The notes: generated by a model from the letters alone, not told the origin. DNA of 64,000 bases from Lepus europaeus (GCF_033115175.1 NC_084836.1:63169097-63233096); one strand, 5' to 3'. Counted from the first letter of the stretch, positions 21,492 through 33,274 are shown. A program made the numbers and translations.

Positions 21492-21798
21492 TGGGCTAGT
21501 GTTTGGCACAGCGATGAAGACGCTGCCTGGACCCCCTGCATCCCATGTCGGCTTGATGGGTTAGAGTCTCGGCTCTGCTTCCAATCTGGCTTCCCTCTAA
21601 TGCGCACCCTGGGAGGCAGCGGGTGAGGGCTCAAGCACGTGGGTCCCTCCCACCCCGTCTGAGACCTGGATTGAGTTCTGTGCTCCTGGCTTTTGTCTGG
21701 TCCAGCCCTGGCTGTTGGGGACATTTGGAGAGTGAATCAGCATGTAGGGGTTTTCTGTCTGTCTCTATCTCTCTGCCTTTTAAATAAATAAACTTAAA
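21492..21798 (+). mobile_element. C-repeat SINE, interrupted in its tail
   Basis: 'gggctagtgtttggcacagc' to 'taaataaataaact'. The tail continues after the next SINE, which inserted into it. Confidence 0.88.
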
Positions 21799-22150
21799 GG
21801 GGCCGGCGCTGTGGCACAGTGGGTTAAGACCCCGGCCTGGAGTGCCAGCATCCCATATGGGCTCTGGTTTGAGACCCGGCTGCTCCACTTCCTGTCCAGC
21901 TCTCCACTATGGCCTGGGAAAGCAGTGGAAGATGGCCCAAGTCCTTGGGCCCCTGCACCCGCATAGGAGACCAGGAAGAAGCTCCTGGCTCCTGGCTTCG
22001 GATCGGCACAGCTCCGGCCATTGCGGCCATCTGGGGAGTGAACCATTGGATGGAAGACCTCTCTCTCTGCCTCTGCCCCTCCTCTCTGTGTAACTCTGAC
22101 TTTCAAATAAATAAATAAAATCTTAAAAAATAAATAAATAAACTTTAAAA
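21799..22150 (+). mobile_element. C-repeat SINE inserted in a SINE tail
   Basis: 'ggggccggcgctgtggcaca' to 'tttcaaataaataaataaaa'. The duplicated 'aaataaataaactt' on both sides shows insertion into the A/T-rich tail of the preceding copy. Confidence 0.92.
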
Positions 22151-22239
22151 AAAAGTGTAAAGACAAAAACTGTATTCAGGCACTGGGCACTGAAGGAAGT
22201 GAAGGGTGGGGTAGGAAGGGGGACGTGGAGAGGGAGGAG

Positions 22240-22405
22240 ATGGTGGGAAGCACTTGCTGGGCACCCAGCAGCGTGCACTGCAAACGTCTCTGAACCCTCG
22301 GAGGATGTGACACCGGTGTTGTTACCCCCATTTTAGAGGTGAGAAAACTAAGATCCAGAGAGGATAAGCAACGTGGCTGGGCTCAGGCAGAGGCACCACT
22401 CGGCC
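22240..22405 (-). repeat. MIR fragment
   Basis: 'cacttgctgggcacccagca', 'gttgttacccccattttaga', 'ggtgagaaaactaagatcca' and 'gagaggataagcaacgtggc' match the MIR core and flank in the strand-reversed orientation. Confidence 0.7.
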
Positions 22406-22687
22406 AGGCTGGCCTGCCTCTGGGGAGCACGGGGCCTCTGCAGCCGGCTGGCCGCTCCCTCTCCCACGTGGCGGGGCGGGGGGGTGTGCCCCCTGGCCTC
22501 CTTCCCTCTCTCCCTGTCTGTTACCCCGTCCAGCGCCTCAATTATTTCCCCGGTACAGATCCCCTCTCCTGGTCTCCAGAGCCCCAGGCCCCTCCTGGCG
22601 GAGAGTCCCCCCCCCCACACCCCACCCTACCCCCGTCTTCACAAACAGCACCTCTGAAAGGAGCCCCTCCGGGTGGGAGTTTGCTGC
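22406..22687. other. GC-rich unassigned DNA
   Basis: Pyrimidine-rich with C and G runs; no repeat or exon recognised. Confidence 0.3.
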
Positions 22688-22822
22688 CAGTTGGGGCACC
22701 CATTTCCCATATCGGCGAGCTCAGGGTCGAGTCCCAGCCCCGCTCTCCATCCCAGCCCCCTGCTAAGGCACACCCTGGGAGGCAGTAGGTGATGGCTCCA
22801 GGACACTCAGATTGAGTTCCTG
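22688..22822 (+). mobile_element. C-repeat fragment
   Basis: Only the central part: 'cacccatttcccatatcggc', 'tgggaggcagtaggtgatgg', 'agattgagttcctggc'. Head and tail are missing. Confidence 0.65.
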
Positions 22823-23458
22823 GCAAAGGAGCCCTTACTCCAAGGCCCCACGCCCCCTGCACATGGAGGACGCCACCTCCCCCGCCCCATCCACATCACC
22901 ATAGGCCACTTCTCCCCTCAGTCATCTGCATTTACTCTTCCAAACCTCCGCCCTTGAGGTTTGTCTCTGCTTCCTCTCTGCACGCCCCAGCACCGTGCCT
23001 TTGGTGGCCTGGTTCCTGGCGGAGCCTCCCACTGGGCTGGGGCTTCCAGGTGATCCCGCACACCACCAGACTTGCCGTCCTTAACACCCCTCCACTGCCC
23101 CTGCTCACCTGCCCCACCCCCGCCTTGGCTGGATGGCACTGCCTCCACAGGATCCGTCCACACTCGGCCCTGCACCCCAGGCTGCCTGCAGCTGCCCTCC
23201 ACAGCCTTCCCGTCTCATCTCCCTCTCCCTCAACCCCCAATTCCTGATCAGCCAGAGCACTACTGCTGCTTCCCCCCTCTCGCCTCGTCTTCCCAAAGCC
23301 TGCCCTACTGTTCACAAGGCAAGTAACTGCACCTGGCCTTGTAGCTCGGCCCCGACAGGCGCTAAAACAGAAGGTGCTGATTAACCTCCATAGCCCAGGT
23401 CTCTGACTGCAGCTCATCACCCCAGTGTAGCCCACCAAGGCCAAGAGTAGCAGGTTAT
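22823..23458. other. Unassigned C-rich DNA
   Basis: Possibly an old L2 remnant ('tgcttcccccctctcgcctc'-like), but too diverged to call. No exon seen. Confidence 0.3.
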
Positions 23459-23815
23459 GGGGCCGGCTCTGTGGTGTAGTGGGCTAAGCCTCTGCCTGTG
23501 GTGCCAGAATCCCATATCGCTGGTTCATGTCCCAGCTGCTCCTCTTAAGAGCCAGCTCTCTGCTATGGCCTGGGAATGTAGTAGAAGATGGCCCAAGACC
23601 TTGGGCCCCCGCACCCACGTGGGAGACCCAGAAGAAGCTCCTGGCTCCTGGCTTTGGATTGGCGCAGCTCCAGCCCCTGCGGCCATTTGGGGAGTGAACC
23701 AGCAGATGAAAGATCTCTCTTCTCTCTCCCTCCCTCCCTCCTTCCCTCCCTCCATCCCTCTCTGTAACTCTGCCTTTTGAATAAAATAAATAAATATTAA
23801 AAAAAAAAAAAAAAG
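23459..23815 (+). mobile_element. C-repeat SINE
   Basis: 'ggggccggctctgtggtgta' to 'aataaaataaataaatatta' plus A run. A (TCCC)n stretch lies at 23726-23758. Confidence 0.93.
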
Positions 23816-24176
23816 AGTAAGCATGGGCCTTAGAAACCCGGTTTGGGCTACCACAGACCGCGGCACCAGCCAGTTCCGCCCAAGCCTCCACGGGCCTGGG
23901 AGCCGGCAGCTCTCAGGGAACACAGTGTCCAGAGAGATCGCTGACCCCAAGCCGCCCTGCCTGCTGCTGTGAACACAGCGTTCCTTCCCCTGCGCTGGTC
24001 CCGAGCTAAAAGGAAACTCCCAGGTATGGGGGCTGCAGGGACGCCCCCCCCCCCAACACTCTCCAGTCCAGATCGGGGGCCGTCCGGAGCCCCCGGGGGA
24101 AGCCCGGCCCTTGGGAGAGAAAGGAGACTCTGCACCTTTAAGTCTGCAGCGGGTTGAGAAAAACAAGCTGTGATTT

Positions 24177-24184
24177 ATATAAGC
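24177..24184 (+). promoter_or_regulatory. TATA-like box
   Basis: TATATAAG lies at the upstream edge of CpG island 2, about 30 bp before a GC-rich run, in the spacing expected of a TATA promoter. The functional claim is inference. Confidence 0.4.
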
Positions 24185-24191
24185 GGGAAAA

Positions 24192-24199
24192 TCATGTGA
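24192..24199 (+). promoter_or_regulatory. M-box / CLEAR-like E-box
   Basis: TCATGTGA matches the MITF/TFE-family preferred octamer. It sits eight bases after the TATA-like box. Confidence 0.3.
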
Positions 24200-24660
24200 T
24201 TTGCAGGAACGCTCCCTCCTCCCCGGCCCCCTCCCCGTCGCCTCCCGGCCCTTCCCAGCGGCCCGGCGCGGCGGGCGGGGCCGGCGCGGGCAGCTCCCCG
24301 GGGCCCTGTGCGGGGGCGCGTTCCCGCCGCTCCTGCCCGGGCCCCGCACGCCTTGGCGGAGGTGCCCGCAACGCCCCGCGGCCGCCGAGGGCGCACAAAG
24401 CGCGTTCGCCGCTTCCCCGGCGGCGGCGGGCAGAAACCCGGGAGGCTTTTCCCGCCTGTTCCTGGGGAAGAAGGGAGAGCCGGGAACCCCCACACTGGCG
24501 TCTGTGTCCTGGAACAGCCAGCAGAGAGCGAGCAATTTAAGAAACCATTTGGTTGGAAAGGGCATGGTGGAAGTCAGCCATTTGTGGACCTGGCTCGGTC
24601 TCTGTGGGGACAGAGCCAAGGGTCGAAATGTGTGAGTGGGAGGCCTAGGAACCAGCATGA

Positions 24661-24976
24661 TTTTTTTTTTTTTTTGAAGTTTTTGTTTACTTACAGGCAG
24701 AGAGACAGAGATCTCCCATCTGCTTTTTCACTCCCAAATCCTCACAACAGCTGGGGCTGAGCCAGGCTGAAGCCAGGCGCCAGGAGCCCAAGCTGGGTCT
24801 CCCACATGGGCGGCAGGGTCCCAAATACTTGAGCTATCACCTGCTGCCTCCCGGGTGTGCAATTCCAGGGAGCTGGATACCTAAGCAGAGGGGCCAGGGT
24901 TTGAACCAGGCACTCTGACATGGGATGCGGGCTGCCCAAGCCGTGCCCTAACCTCTGGGTCAGACTCTCACCCCCT
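24661..24976 (-). mobile_element. C-repeat SINE
   Basis: T run, 'gtttacttacaggcagagag', to 'cctaacctctgggtcagac'. Confidence 0.86.
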
Positions 24977-27666
24977 CCAGCCTGGATCTTTTAAGGGTTA
25001 GAGGGAGCCCGTGTAGCTGCAAGCGGCCCACGCCCTGTGAGTTAACTCTGACAGCTTCAGAAGGAGAGGGAAATGTTTAGATCCCCCCTGAGAAACTGAA
25101 GAGTTTATCTCAGCCGTCCCCCCGTGGCTGGAGGAATACTGGAGCACTCCCAGGGTTAACAGTCACTTCCAAACCAAGCCCAGCAGAAGGAAAGGGCCTT
25201 TCTCAAGGAAAAAGAGCTGAGAGGAGAAGCCAGAGTCCCTTCGAGCCCCCACCCCCACCGTCCGCCCATAAATCCCAAGGATGGCTTTGAAATCGTCCAA
25301 CGGAGGAAACCCATGGCTTCTCAGATTAGCCAGATCCAGGGGTCCCAGCTCAGCAGAGACCACGTCTAAACTCCCGTTGATTTCCCTCCTCCTCTGGTCA
25401 TCTGTCGGGGATGAGGCCTAAGCCCGGTGCCATCACATGCAGGAGAACACGATGCAGTTAGCCAAGTTGCTAATGCGTCATTTCGCCATGACCTCGGCCC
25501 GCAGCCGCGGTCCCAGCCCCCCTCTCGTTCCAGCTGGGCCCTGCAAGGTCAGCCGGGCCTCCTCACGTCTCCGACTCCCGCAGTGCTGCGAGGGGCTTTC
25601 TGCAGAGCTCACTTTGGGAACAGCCCCTCACTGCCCTCCACTGTCCCTGAACAGGTCACCGTGGGATCCAGGAAGAAGCACTCTGGGCTTCCTGTGGGTT
25701 ACCTGGTTGGTGATTTCGTTATTTAGCTGTAAGCCTTGGCTCCGAGCTGCACACTAGGGCTGTAGTGCGAATCAGACAGCCCCCGCACCTCCCCAGGCCC
25801 TGACATCCTGCCAGCCTCTGTGTCTTCCAGAGCACGAGGCTGCAAAAGACTTCGCTCCATCAGCACATATGCCCCCTCCCAGTCTGTTCCTCCAGCTGTG
25901 TGGCCCCCAAACCCAGCTCCGTGTGCCCCGTGTCCTGCAGAAGGTACTGGCTCTCTGGTGATTGGGTGGTGGGCGTGAGAAGTAACTTCCAGGCCTGTCC
26001 AAGACATGAGATCAACGTTGGAAGCTTCCTGAGCCCCTCCCTCCGAGGCTATGGCCACCAACATTTATAATTGAGTTCAGGCCCCGCGCAGCACCCTGGG
26101 CAACCTGCTTTCTCTTTGTTCCCTTTCTGATATGCCGACCGCCCCAGCCAGGTCTCGGCTGCCCTATGCTTCCGGGCTCAGGGGCCTGCCCGGCTGAATC
26201 GAGACCTAGGCCTTCCCAAGCAACTCAACTGCTTCTAGAGGGGATCCTGGGCCCCTGAGCCCAGCACAGAGGCCTGCCTGGGGCGTCTTGGTGTCTCCTG
26301 TAGCCGGCGGCTCACACATCCCCACGGCTGCCCGTCTGTAGACTGCACCCTCTTCCATGACACCAGCCCCAGCCTCCCTCCCAGTGTTTTCCTGATCACT
26401 CCTATTTCTGGCTTCCCCGGGCCACTCATAAGCAACGTGCAAAGACAGTGCTGGCAGCAAGCCTGCGGGGAAGGAACATGTGAAATGAACAAACAAATTA
26501 TGGCCCCGGACCGAAAACAGCCTGCAAGCCACAAACTCCGTTACCTTCAGAGAAAGCCAGCACTGAATCGCTGAGGCCTTTTTTTTTTTTTTTCCCCCAA
26601 AGCGTACCCAGGAGCGCCATGGGTGAACGAGCAACATCAGCTCGTCGCCGACGCTGTGCCTTTTCAGGAAATGGGGGCCTCAGAAGAACACACGCACCTC
26701 TGCCCCTGCCAAATCGCACTCTGTTTCAAATTAGCCTTCCAGTAAAGCGAGCGGCTGTGCTCACTGGCGCGAGAGGCCCGCCCAGCACCCTGGCGCCCCG
26801 ACCCACAGGCTGAGGGCCCCACGCTCTCATAACTGAGAACGCGTGCGTGTGTGTGCGTGCACACACTCCGGCCCGCGTCTGCAGCCGAGGCTCCGACCCA
26901 GGCCCTGATGACGGTGTGTTCAGGCCTTTCCCTGAAAGGGCCTCTGGTCTTGCCCGAGCTACCCAGATACAAGGGAGCACTCAGCTCCCCCTGAGCAGAG
27001 GGGCCCGTGACGGGGAGAGCTGGCCCGGGCCCCAGAGCAGGCTCGCCTGACACCGCGGGGACATTCTTCCCTACCAGCCAGCAGGGAGCTTGTGGAACTT
27101 CTACACAGCTCATCCTCCGGCCAGCCCAGGCCTCTCGGCATCCTGCACCCCGGTTTACAAGCTTTTAGCGGCAACTAACACATTTGGCAAATCTTGAGTG
27201 TGAGCCGAGCCAGGCCCCCCCTTTCTTTTTTCCACCCTGGGACCTCATTAACAAAGGGATGTTGGGCTGGACAAAAATGGGATCCGGCCAGGCAGGCCCA
27301 GAGCCTTGGGTCCACGGGCCAAGGCTGGCGTGCTCCGGCGGGAAGTGTCCTCGGCCGGCCTCGCCGCGGTCTCCCCCACCAAGCGGACGGGTCCAGAGAT
27401 CTCGGACGCATCAGTGATTCCAGGCAGGGCTCCATCCCCCAGCCTGTGCTCAGCCAGGACCTGGCCAGGGGATTACCCCGCACTCACAGCAACACCACGC
27501 TCCGCTCCTTTTCCATGCCAGCCTCCTCTGGAGTCACGGGGTGGGAACGGTCCGACTGTCTCTTGGGGTTCCTGCTGTGTCTGGGAGCCACCCTTCCGCC
27601 TCCAAAAAAGCGTATGTTTCCATCAGAGTGGGTCACAGCCTCACATTCCTGCTTTCAGATTTTGAA
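24977..27666. other. Long repeat-poor, GC-rich stretch
   Basis: About 2.7 kb, the longest stretch without a C-repeat in the first half of the window. No known protein motif appears in its ORFs. T run at 26580-26594; CA/TG-rich patch at 26840-26866. Repeat depletion could reflect proximity to CpG island 2 and regulatory use, but no specific element is demonstrated. Confidence 0.4.
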
Positions 27667-27676
27667 AACAATGTTG

Positions 27677-27690
27677 AGTTTGTGTTTTTT

Positions 27691-27743
<53 letters not shown>

Positions 27744-28036
27744 CCTGAAAGGCAGAATTACAGAGAGAGAGAGAGAGACAGGTCTTCCATCTGCTGGTTC
27801 ACTTCCCCCAGATGGCCCTAACAGCCAGGGTTGGGCCAGATCGAAGTAAGGAACTCCATCCAGGTCTCCCACATGGGTGACAGTATTCAAGCACTTGGGC
27901 CATCTTCCACTGTTTCCCAGGCACATTAGCAGGGAGCTGGATCAGAAGCAGAGCAGCCAGGAACCAAACCAGCACCCATATGGAACGCCGGCGTCACAGG
28001 CGGCGGCTTAACCTGCTACACCACAGCGCCTGCCCC
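27677..28036 (-). mobile_element. C-repeat SINE with ~48-nt poly(T)
   Basis: T run at about 27696-27743, then 'cctgaaaggcagaattacag' to 'ccacagcgcctgcccc'. 'aacaatgttg' occurs on both sides (27667-27676 and 28037-28046), fixing the ends. Confidence 0.92.
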
Positions 28037-28046
28037 AACAATGTTG

Positions 28047-28944
28047 CTTTGAAAGCTCAAGACAGGTTCTACCCTTGGTTTTGTTCTAGCCCCATCTCTG
28101 TCCCTTGGCAAAAAGAGTTCTTTCCCACATATGTGGGAGTCTGGCAGGCAGCGAGCCGGGCGGAAGGCACCTCCTGCATGACCCAGGCTGTCCCTGACAC
28201 AGATTCTGCTGGAAAAGAGAAGCTCCACACACTCCGAGCTGCTGGAGTGTGTGCTGTGCAAGGTTCCAGCCACGAGCAGGCCCCGTACCCCCACCTCTGG
28301 GGACCTCACCATTGTGTCCCACTAAAACCCTTCCCCTGACCCCGCTCGGCCTGTGTGCCCAGGATCCTCAAGGCTGTGCCTCCTCTGGCGACCTGAGGCT
28401 TGGGTTTCCTGCTTTCCACCCCTCGGCCTCCATCTGCACCCCACCTCCCGCAGCTGCTGGCTGACAACAGCCACAGATTCTTGCTCGAGTTTGGGGGCCA
28501 CAGAGGGGTATCGAGCAAGCAAATGAGAATCCTGTAGACATCCGATCAGTCATTCCCTACCTCTGAAAACCTCACTGTCGCCCAAGCCCCCCTTAGGCTT
28601 CCCTCTTCTTCTCCAGCCCTTGTACCCAAACTCCACTAGGCGCCCATGGAGAGCTCTTGCAGAACAAGTTACCTTGCTTATGGCACACCCAGAGGGTCCC
28701 TGCGTTGTCACCAGGAGCTTCCCCATCCTGGTTCATGGCAGCACAACCCTCAGATGAGTGGCGTCCACCCAGGAGAGATGCTGGACCCTCCCCCTGGAAT
28801 GAGAAGCCACAACATTTTGATTTCTGTGTAACGTTGTCTTCTAATTCACCCCCCAATCACCACCACCCCCTTACAGCTGGTACCCCAGCAGTGAAGAAAT
28901 CCACCCCACATTCTCCTGTGTTCGTTCGTTCATTCTTTCTTTAT
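28047..28944. other. Unassigned stretch
   Basis: About 900 bp of mixed composition with no recognised exon or repeat. Confidence 0.3.
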
Positions 28945-29284
28945 TTCTTTTTATTTATTTATTTATTTATTTTACTTGAAAGTCAGAGTTACACAGAGAG
29001 AGAAGGAGAGGCAGAGAGAGAGAGGTCTTCCATCCACTGGTTCACTCCCCCAATTGACCACAATGGTTGGAGCTGCGCCGATCCGAAGCCAGGAGCCAGG
29101 AGCTTCTTCTGGGTCTCCCACGCAGGTACAAGGGCCCAAGGACTTGGGCCATCTTCTACTGCTTTCCCAGGCCACAGCACAGAGTTGGATCGGAAGCGGA
29201 ACAGCCGGGACACCAATCGGCACCCATGTGGGATGTTGGCACTGCAGGCGGTGGTTTTACCCGCTACACCACAGTGCCGGCGCC
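28945..29284 (-). mobile_element. C-repeat SINE with (TTTA)n tail
   Basis: (ATTT)n then 'acttgaaagtcagagttaca' to 'accacagtgccggcgcc'. Confidence 0.93.
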
Positions 29285-29439
29285 TTCTGTGTTCTTTCTT
29301 TTTTTGCCCCACTCCTCTTTGCACGTGGAGCACTGCCAGTTGTGGCTGAGAATGGTGATCCAACGAAACACAGATCAGCACAGGGCAGGCACGCAAGGAC
29401 AGGCGGGGGCGCTGCACGGTTCCCCTTGCAGGAGGTCCC

Positions 29440-29656
29440 TAGAGCAACAGGATTCCTAGAGACAGGATGTACAAGAGTAGGTGCCAGGAACTGTGCGGAG
29501 GGGAGAAGGGAGAGGGGCAAGCTACTCTGTCATGGATGTGGAGTTGAGTTTGGGAAGATGAGAAACCTGGGGGGTGGTGCAGCGCAAACCTACCAAATAG
29601 CCCAGAGCTGCAGGCTTCAAAGTGGGCACGGTGGTACATTTTATATTTTGGATTCA
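29440..29656 (+). mobile_element. Old L1 3' UTR-like fragment
   Basis: 'gagtttgggaagatgagaaa', 'ggggtggtgcagcgcaaac' and 'ggtacattttatattttgg' follow the order of old L1 3' UTRs (gtttgggaagatgaaaaagtt..., ggttgcacaac..., ggtaaattttatgtta). Confidence 0.45.
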
Positions 29657-29660
29657 GGAG

Positions 29661-29950
29661 TCTTGGGGCAGGCATTAGTGCTTAAAAAGACGCCCACATC
29701 CCAGATCAGGGCACCTGTGAGTTTGAGTCCCTGCTCCAGCCTCCTGCTAATGCAGACTCTGGGAGGCAGCAATGATGACTCAAGTGGTCGGGTCCCTGCC
29801 ACCCATGTGGGAGCCCCAGGTTGAGTTTCTGGCTTCCAGCTGTGGGCTCTGCTCAGCCCTGCGTGTTGTGGGCATTTGGGAAGTGAACCGGGAGATGGGA
29901 ACGCTCTCTCCCTATCTCTCTAATCATTAAAATTACTAAGTAAAAGTTTA
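29661..29950 (+). mobile_element. C-repeat SINE
   Basis: 'gggcaggcattagtgcttaa' to 'tctctctaatcattaaaatt'. Confidence 0.84.
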
Positions 29951-30194
29951 AGCCAGCAGCACCCACTCCCACCTCAAGAGGGAATTTCAACAAACAGGGC
30001 TTTCCCTTCCCCCTCGGCGACCGTGGTGCACAGCACACCTGTGAACACCTGTGCACTGAGTCCCCGAGCTGAGGTCAGCCTTACGCGCTCTCAGACGTGG
30101 GGTTATCTTTGTGCTGACCCCCCTCCTAGTATCACAGCCCTTTGCTCTCCTTTCAAACTGCCGGAAAGCAGAAGAACCGGAGAGCAGTTTCCGC

Positions 30195-30400
30195 TGGAAC
30201 AGTCGCCTGCAGACCTCGATTCTAAACCTCCATCAGCCACGAACCAGCTGTGCAGCCTTGGGCAAGGGGTTCAGGCTGACTCAATCTCCTTATAAAGAAA
30301 ACGGGAAGATAAGAGCCAGTCCCCAGCGAGATCACAGAGGTGCGTACGCCGGGGGAGTGTGTGCAAGCTGGTCTTGTTATCTCGGGTTGCACGTTATCAC
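30195..30400 (+). repeat. MIR fragment
   Basis: 'accagctgtgcagccttggg', 'caaggggttcaggctgactc' and 'aatctccttataaagaaaac' align with the MIR core (agctgtgtgaccttgggcaagt... cctcatctgtaaaat). Confidence 0.7.
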
Positions 30401-32150
30401 ACGTAAGCGGGAGTCGCTACCTGCAAGTAAGGCCAGCAAAGAGCTCAGTAAGCCCAACCTAGAAATCATAGTTGGCTCTTGGGCCGGCATCCCTGACCCA
30501 GCCTGTTCTTCAAAGGTGGGATGAAGCAAGGCCCTTTGCAGTCTGACCTCTACCAGGAAACCCCATTTGCTCTATGCCCTTATTCCAGCTTCATGTCCAG
30601 CTTCGTGCCCAGGTTGCTTCCCTGGTATTGCCTCCTTGGTGTGCGGAGTCGGGGTTCCAAGCAGGAGCAGTAGTTTGGGAGAAGGGGGGCGGGGAGGAAG
30701 GAAGAAGAGCAGAGAGATGAGCTGTGCCCGATGAGCCGGGGTTCAAAACCAGCACCTCGGCGAGCGTTCAGCGCTCTCGAAGATGCTGACCCTCCGCTGG
30801 CAAGGGGAAAGGCGCCAGCTGGTAGGGTGGCTACGAGGCCACACAAGGCTTAAAAGGGTGGCTCCGGCTGCCGGTGTTGGCCGCCCCTCAGTCTGGCCTC
30901 CCGCTGGCTTCGCTGGCCTGGCTCTGTTTCCACGGGAGGTTGGCAGTAACACTTCTCTCCAGAAAGTGTCCTTCCGCCAGGCTAAGGAGGAAGCTCAGGC
31001 CCCTCTGGTCCAGGTAAGCCCACCCCCCTTCCTCCCTGTGTCGCCACAACCCTCTCTGCCTTTCTCTCCCCTGGTCAGCGGCCCCTCCCTCCCTCCTCGG
31101 AACCCCCCAGAAGGTGGGGTCCCAGGACTCCAGGTCCCAGGCTGCCATCACGACCATCCCCTGCAGCCTCTCAGCGCCCCAGCCGAGCCCACATGCAAGT
31201 CATCCGGTTAGGGCTTCGTTCTGATTTCACCAATAATTATGTGATGCTTGTCCACACCCAGTCCCCTTCCCACTCATGCAGCCAGTGCCAAGAAGAGGAA
31301 ATGGAAGGAAATCCAAAGGGAGCCCGGGCGGGGGGTCCTGGGGACACAACCCGGGCGTACGTATAGCTCCTGGCTGCAACCTGGCCCAGCGTGGCCACTG
31401 CAGAGTCTGGGGCGCACAGGACCCAGTTCCTCCCTCAAAGCCCAGGAAGGAGTGCAGGGAGATTTCCTGAGCTGCTGGCCTCTCTCCTCTGGGCCTCAGC
31501 GCTCCGGGTGGCCTGTCCCTGCTGCTGGCCTGTCCCATAGCCAGCGGGAGCATCTGCCAATCCTCACAGCCCAGGTTCAAGGACACGGTGGGAGGGGGGT
31601 GGTGGTGAAGGACTCTGAGAATGTCACAAGTTCCAGAATGTTCTTCTTCCCCATTCTGTGGGATTTTCACTTTCTTTTCTTTTCTTTTTTTTTTTTTTTC
31701 ATACAGAGGCAGGGCAGACCAAGGGGAATTCGACCCCATGGGCACCTGATTATTGCAAACCGGGCCTCCTCTCACGGCCAACCTCACCACACCTTCATCA
31801 GGAGCTCGAGGGGCACCAGGGTGGGAGGCAAAGGGAGGTGAGGTTGGCTGAGAACCCATTCCCGAAGGAGCCAGAGAAACGGAGGCGAGTCCACGAGCGG
31901 ATACTCACACAGCCTGGGGTCTAGCAGCCGCCATGCCCACCTCCCGAAGCCCTCTTGGTTCCTCAGGCGGGGGTCCTGCCAGCCGCCGGGCCCTCACCCA
32001 CGGGGGCCTTCGCACGGGGTGGGGGCGCCTCCACCCTCGCCCTCACCCGCCCAGTGCACACGCGTGCCTGCTGCCGCCAGGAGCAGCTCCCAGGCGCGGG
32101 GACTGTGGCATGCGTCTCCCAACGACGTGCTGGAACAAAGGCTGCACATG
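30401..32150. other. Repeat-poor GC-rich stretch
   Basis: No C-repeats over 1.7 kb. The ORF opening at 30783 is followed by a donor-like 'cag|gtaagc' at 31013/31014, but the translation has no known motif. GC-rich with CpG at 31930-32120. T run at 31687-31699. No confirmed gene. Confidence 0.4.
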
Positions 32151-32412
32151 ACTCAGTGCTCCCGCAGCCGTAATTACAGGGAGCGGCAAAGCCACTCGCG
32201 CTAGCCACACCTGGCCGTACAGTAAACAGCACTTCTTCCTGTCGGGCTGGGGAGGGGAGCCGAGAGACAGCGAGGCGACACGCCACAATTTGAATCATTT
32301 GAGAGAAGCTATAAATATAATAATGAGTCATTTGTAAAATATAATTTCATCCAAAAGCCTGGAGGAAAAAAAAATATAGGAAATAAGTTCTTATGCTATT
32401 TCAGGCTGAATC
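32150..32412. promoter_or_regulatory. AT-rich block, candidate conserved noncoding element
   Basis: Embedded in GC-rich DNA yet AT-rich, with 'cgtaattacagg', 'cacacctgg' (E-box), 'gctataaatataataatgag' (MEF2/AT-hook-like) and 'tgagtcattt' (AP-1-like), and without any repeat I recognise. That combination is common in developmental enhancers; no conservation could be tested. Confidence 0.25.
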
Positions 32413-32923
32413 GTTCGAGAATGTTCTGCCAGAACCTGGGGAGGGGACCCAGCTGCCCACCAAGAGCCGGACTGGGCTTCACATCCGGGCCTTCAGGGGC
32501 TCCCCCATCCCTGCCCTGCCCCCACCTCCTCCCCAGCCCTGGTCCTGCCTCTCAGAGCGCATTCCTTGCAGAGCCGATAAGAATTAGACCAGTCCAGGCC
32601 GAATGGCCTGAGAACAGTTTGGGACAGGCAGGCTGTTGTCTTTGGCAGTGGCTTCACCGGCCTCGGGGCCTTCACAGCCTCTCGTGCAGGGTGGGGGTTA
32701 GGAGCAGGGGGGGTGGGGTCGTCCCCCGTGCAGCTCCAGGGTCTCCTCCAGAGCACTGAGCGGCCTCAGTTCTCTCCCTGGGTGCCTGCTGCTGCTCTGG
32801 GAGGAGAAAGAGGAGCCTTTATAATAACACCCCATCCAGGGGAGGGAATGAGGTCAGCAGCCTGGGCCCAGGGCTCCACTGCCTTCGTGGGTGGCTGTGA
32901 AGAGCAGGGGCTCCAGAGCTGGA

Positions 32924-33274
32924 TTTTTTTTTTTTTTTTTTTTTTTTTTGACAGGCAGAGTGGACAGTGAGAGAGAGACAGAGAGAAAGGTCTTCCTTTT
33001 GCCATTGGTTCACCCTCCAATGGCCGCCGCGGTAGGTGCGCTGCGGCCGGCGCACCGCGCTGTTCCGATGGCAGGAGCCAGGTGCTTCTCCTGGTCTCCC
33101 ATGGGGTGCAGGGCCCAAGGACTTGGGCCATACTCCACTGCACTCCCTAGCCACAGCAGAGAGCTGGCCTGGAAGAGGGGCAACCAGGACAGGATCAGTG
33201 CCCCGACCGGGACTAGAACCTGGTGTGCCGGCGCCGCAAGGTGGAGGATTAGCCTAGTGAGCCGCGGTGCCGGC
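32924..33274 (-). mobile_element. CSINE2-type SINE inside MIR
   Basis: Poly(T) then 'gacaggcagagtggacagtg' to 'gagccgcggtgccggc'. A perfect 13-bp duplication ctccagagctgga (32911-32923 and 33275-33287) comes from MIR text. Confidence 0.96.

Larger units (their letters stand above)
24130..24520. promoter_or_regulatory. CpG island 2 with TATA-like box
   Basis: Dense GC/CpG from about 24205 to 24445. Immediately upstream on the plus strand are a TATA-like TATATAAG (24177-24184) and TCATGTGA (24192-24199). If a plus-strand gene starts here, initiation would fall near 24205-24215 in the C-rich DNA. No protein product is recognisable downstream; the large minus-strand ORF crossing it is a composite of island and SINE. 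Confidence 0.6.

Noticed and set aside
23525-24658. 377-codon minus-strand ORF
   Set aside because: Composite of a C-repeat translation and GC-rich CpG-island DNA; no known domain.
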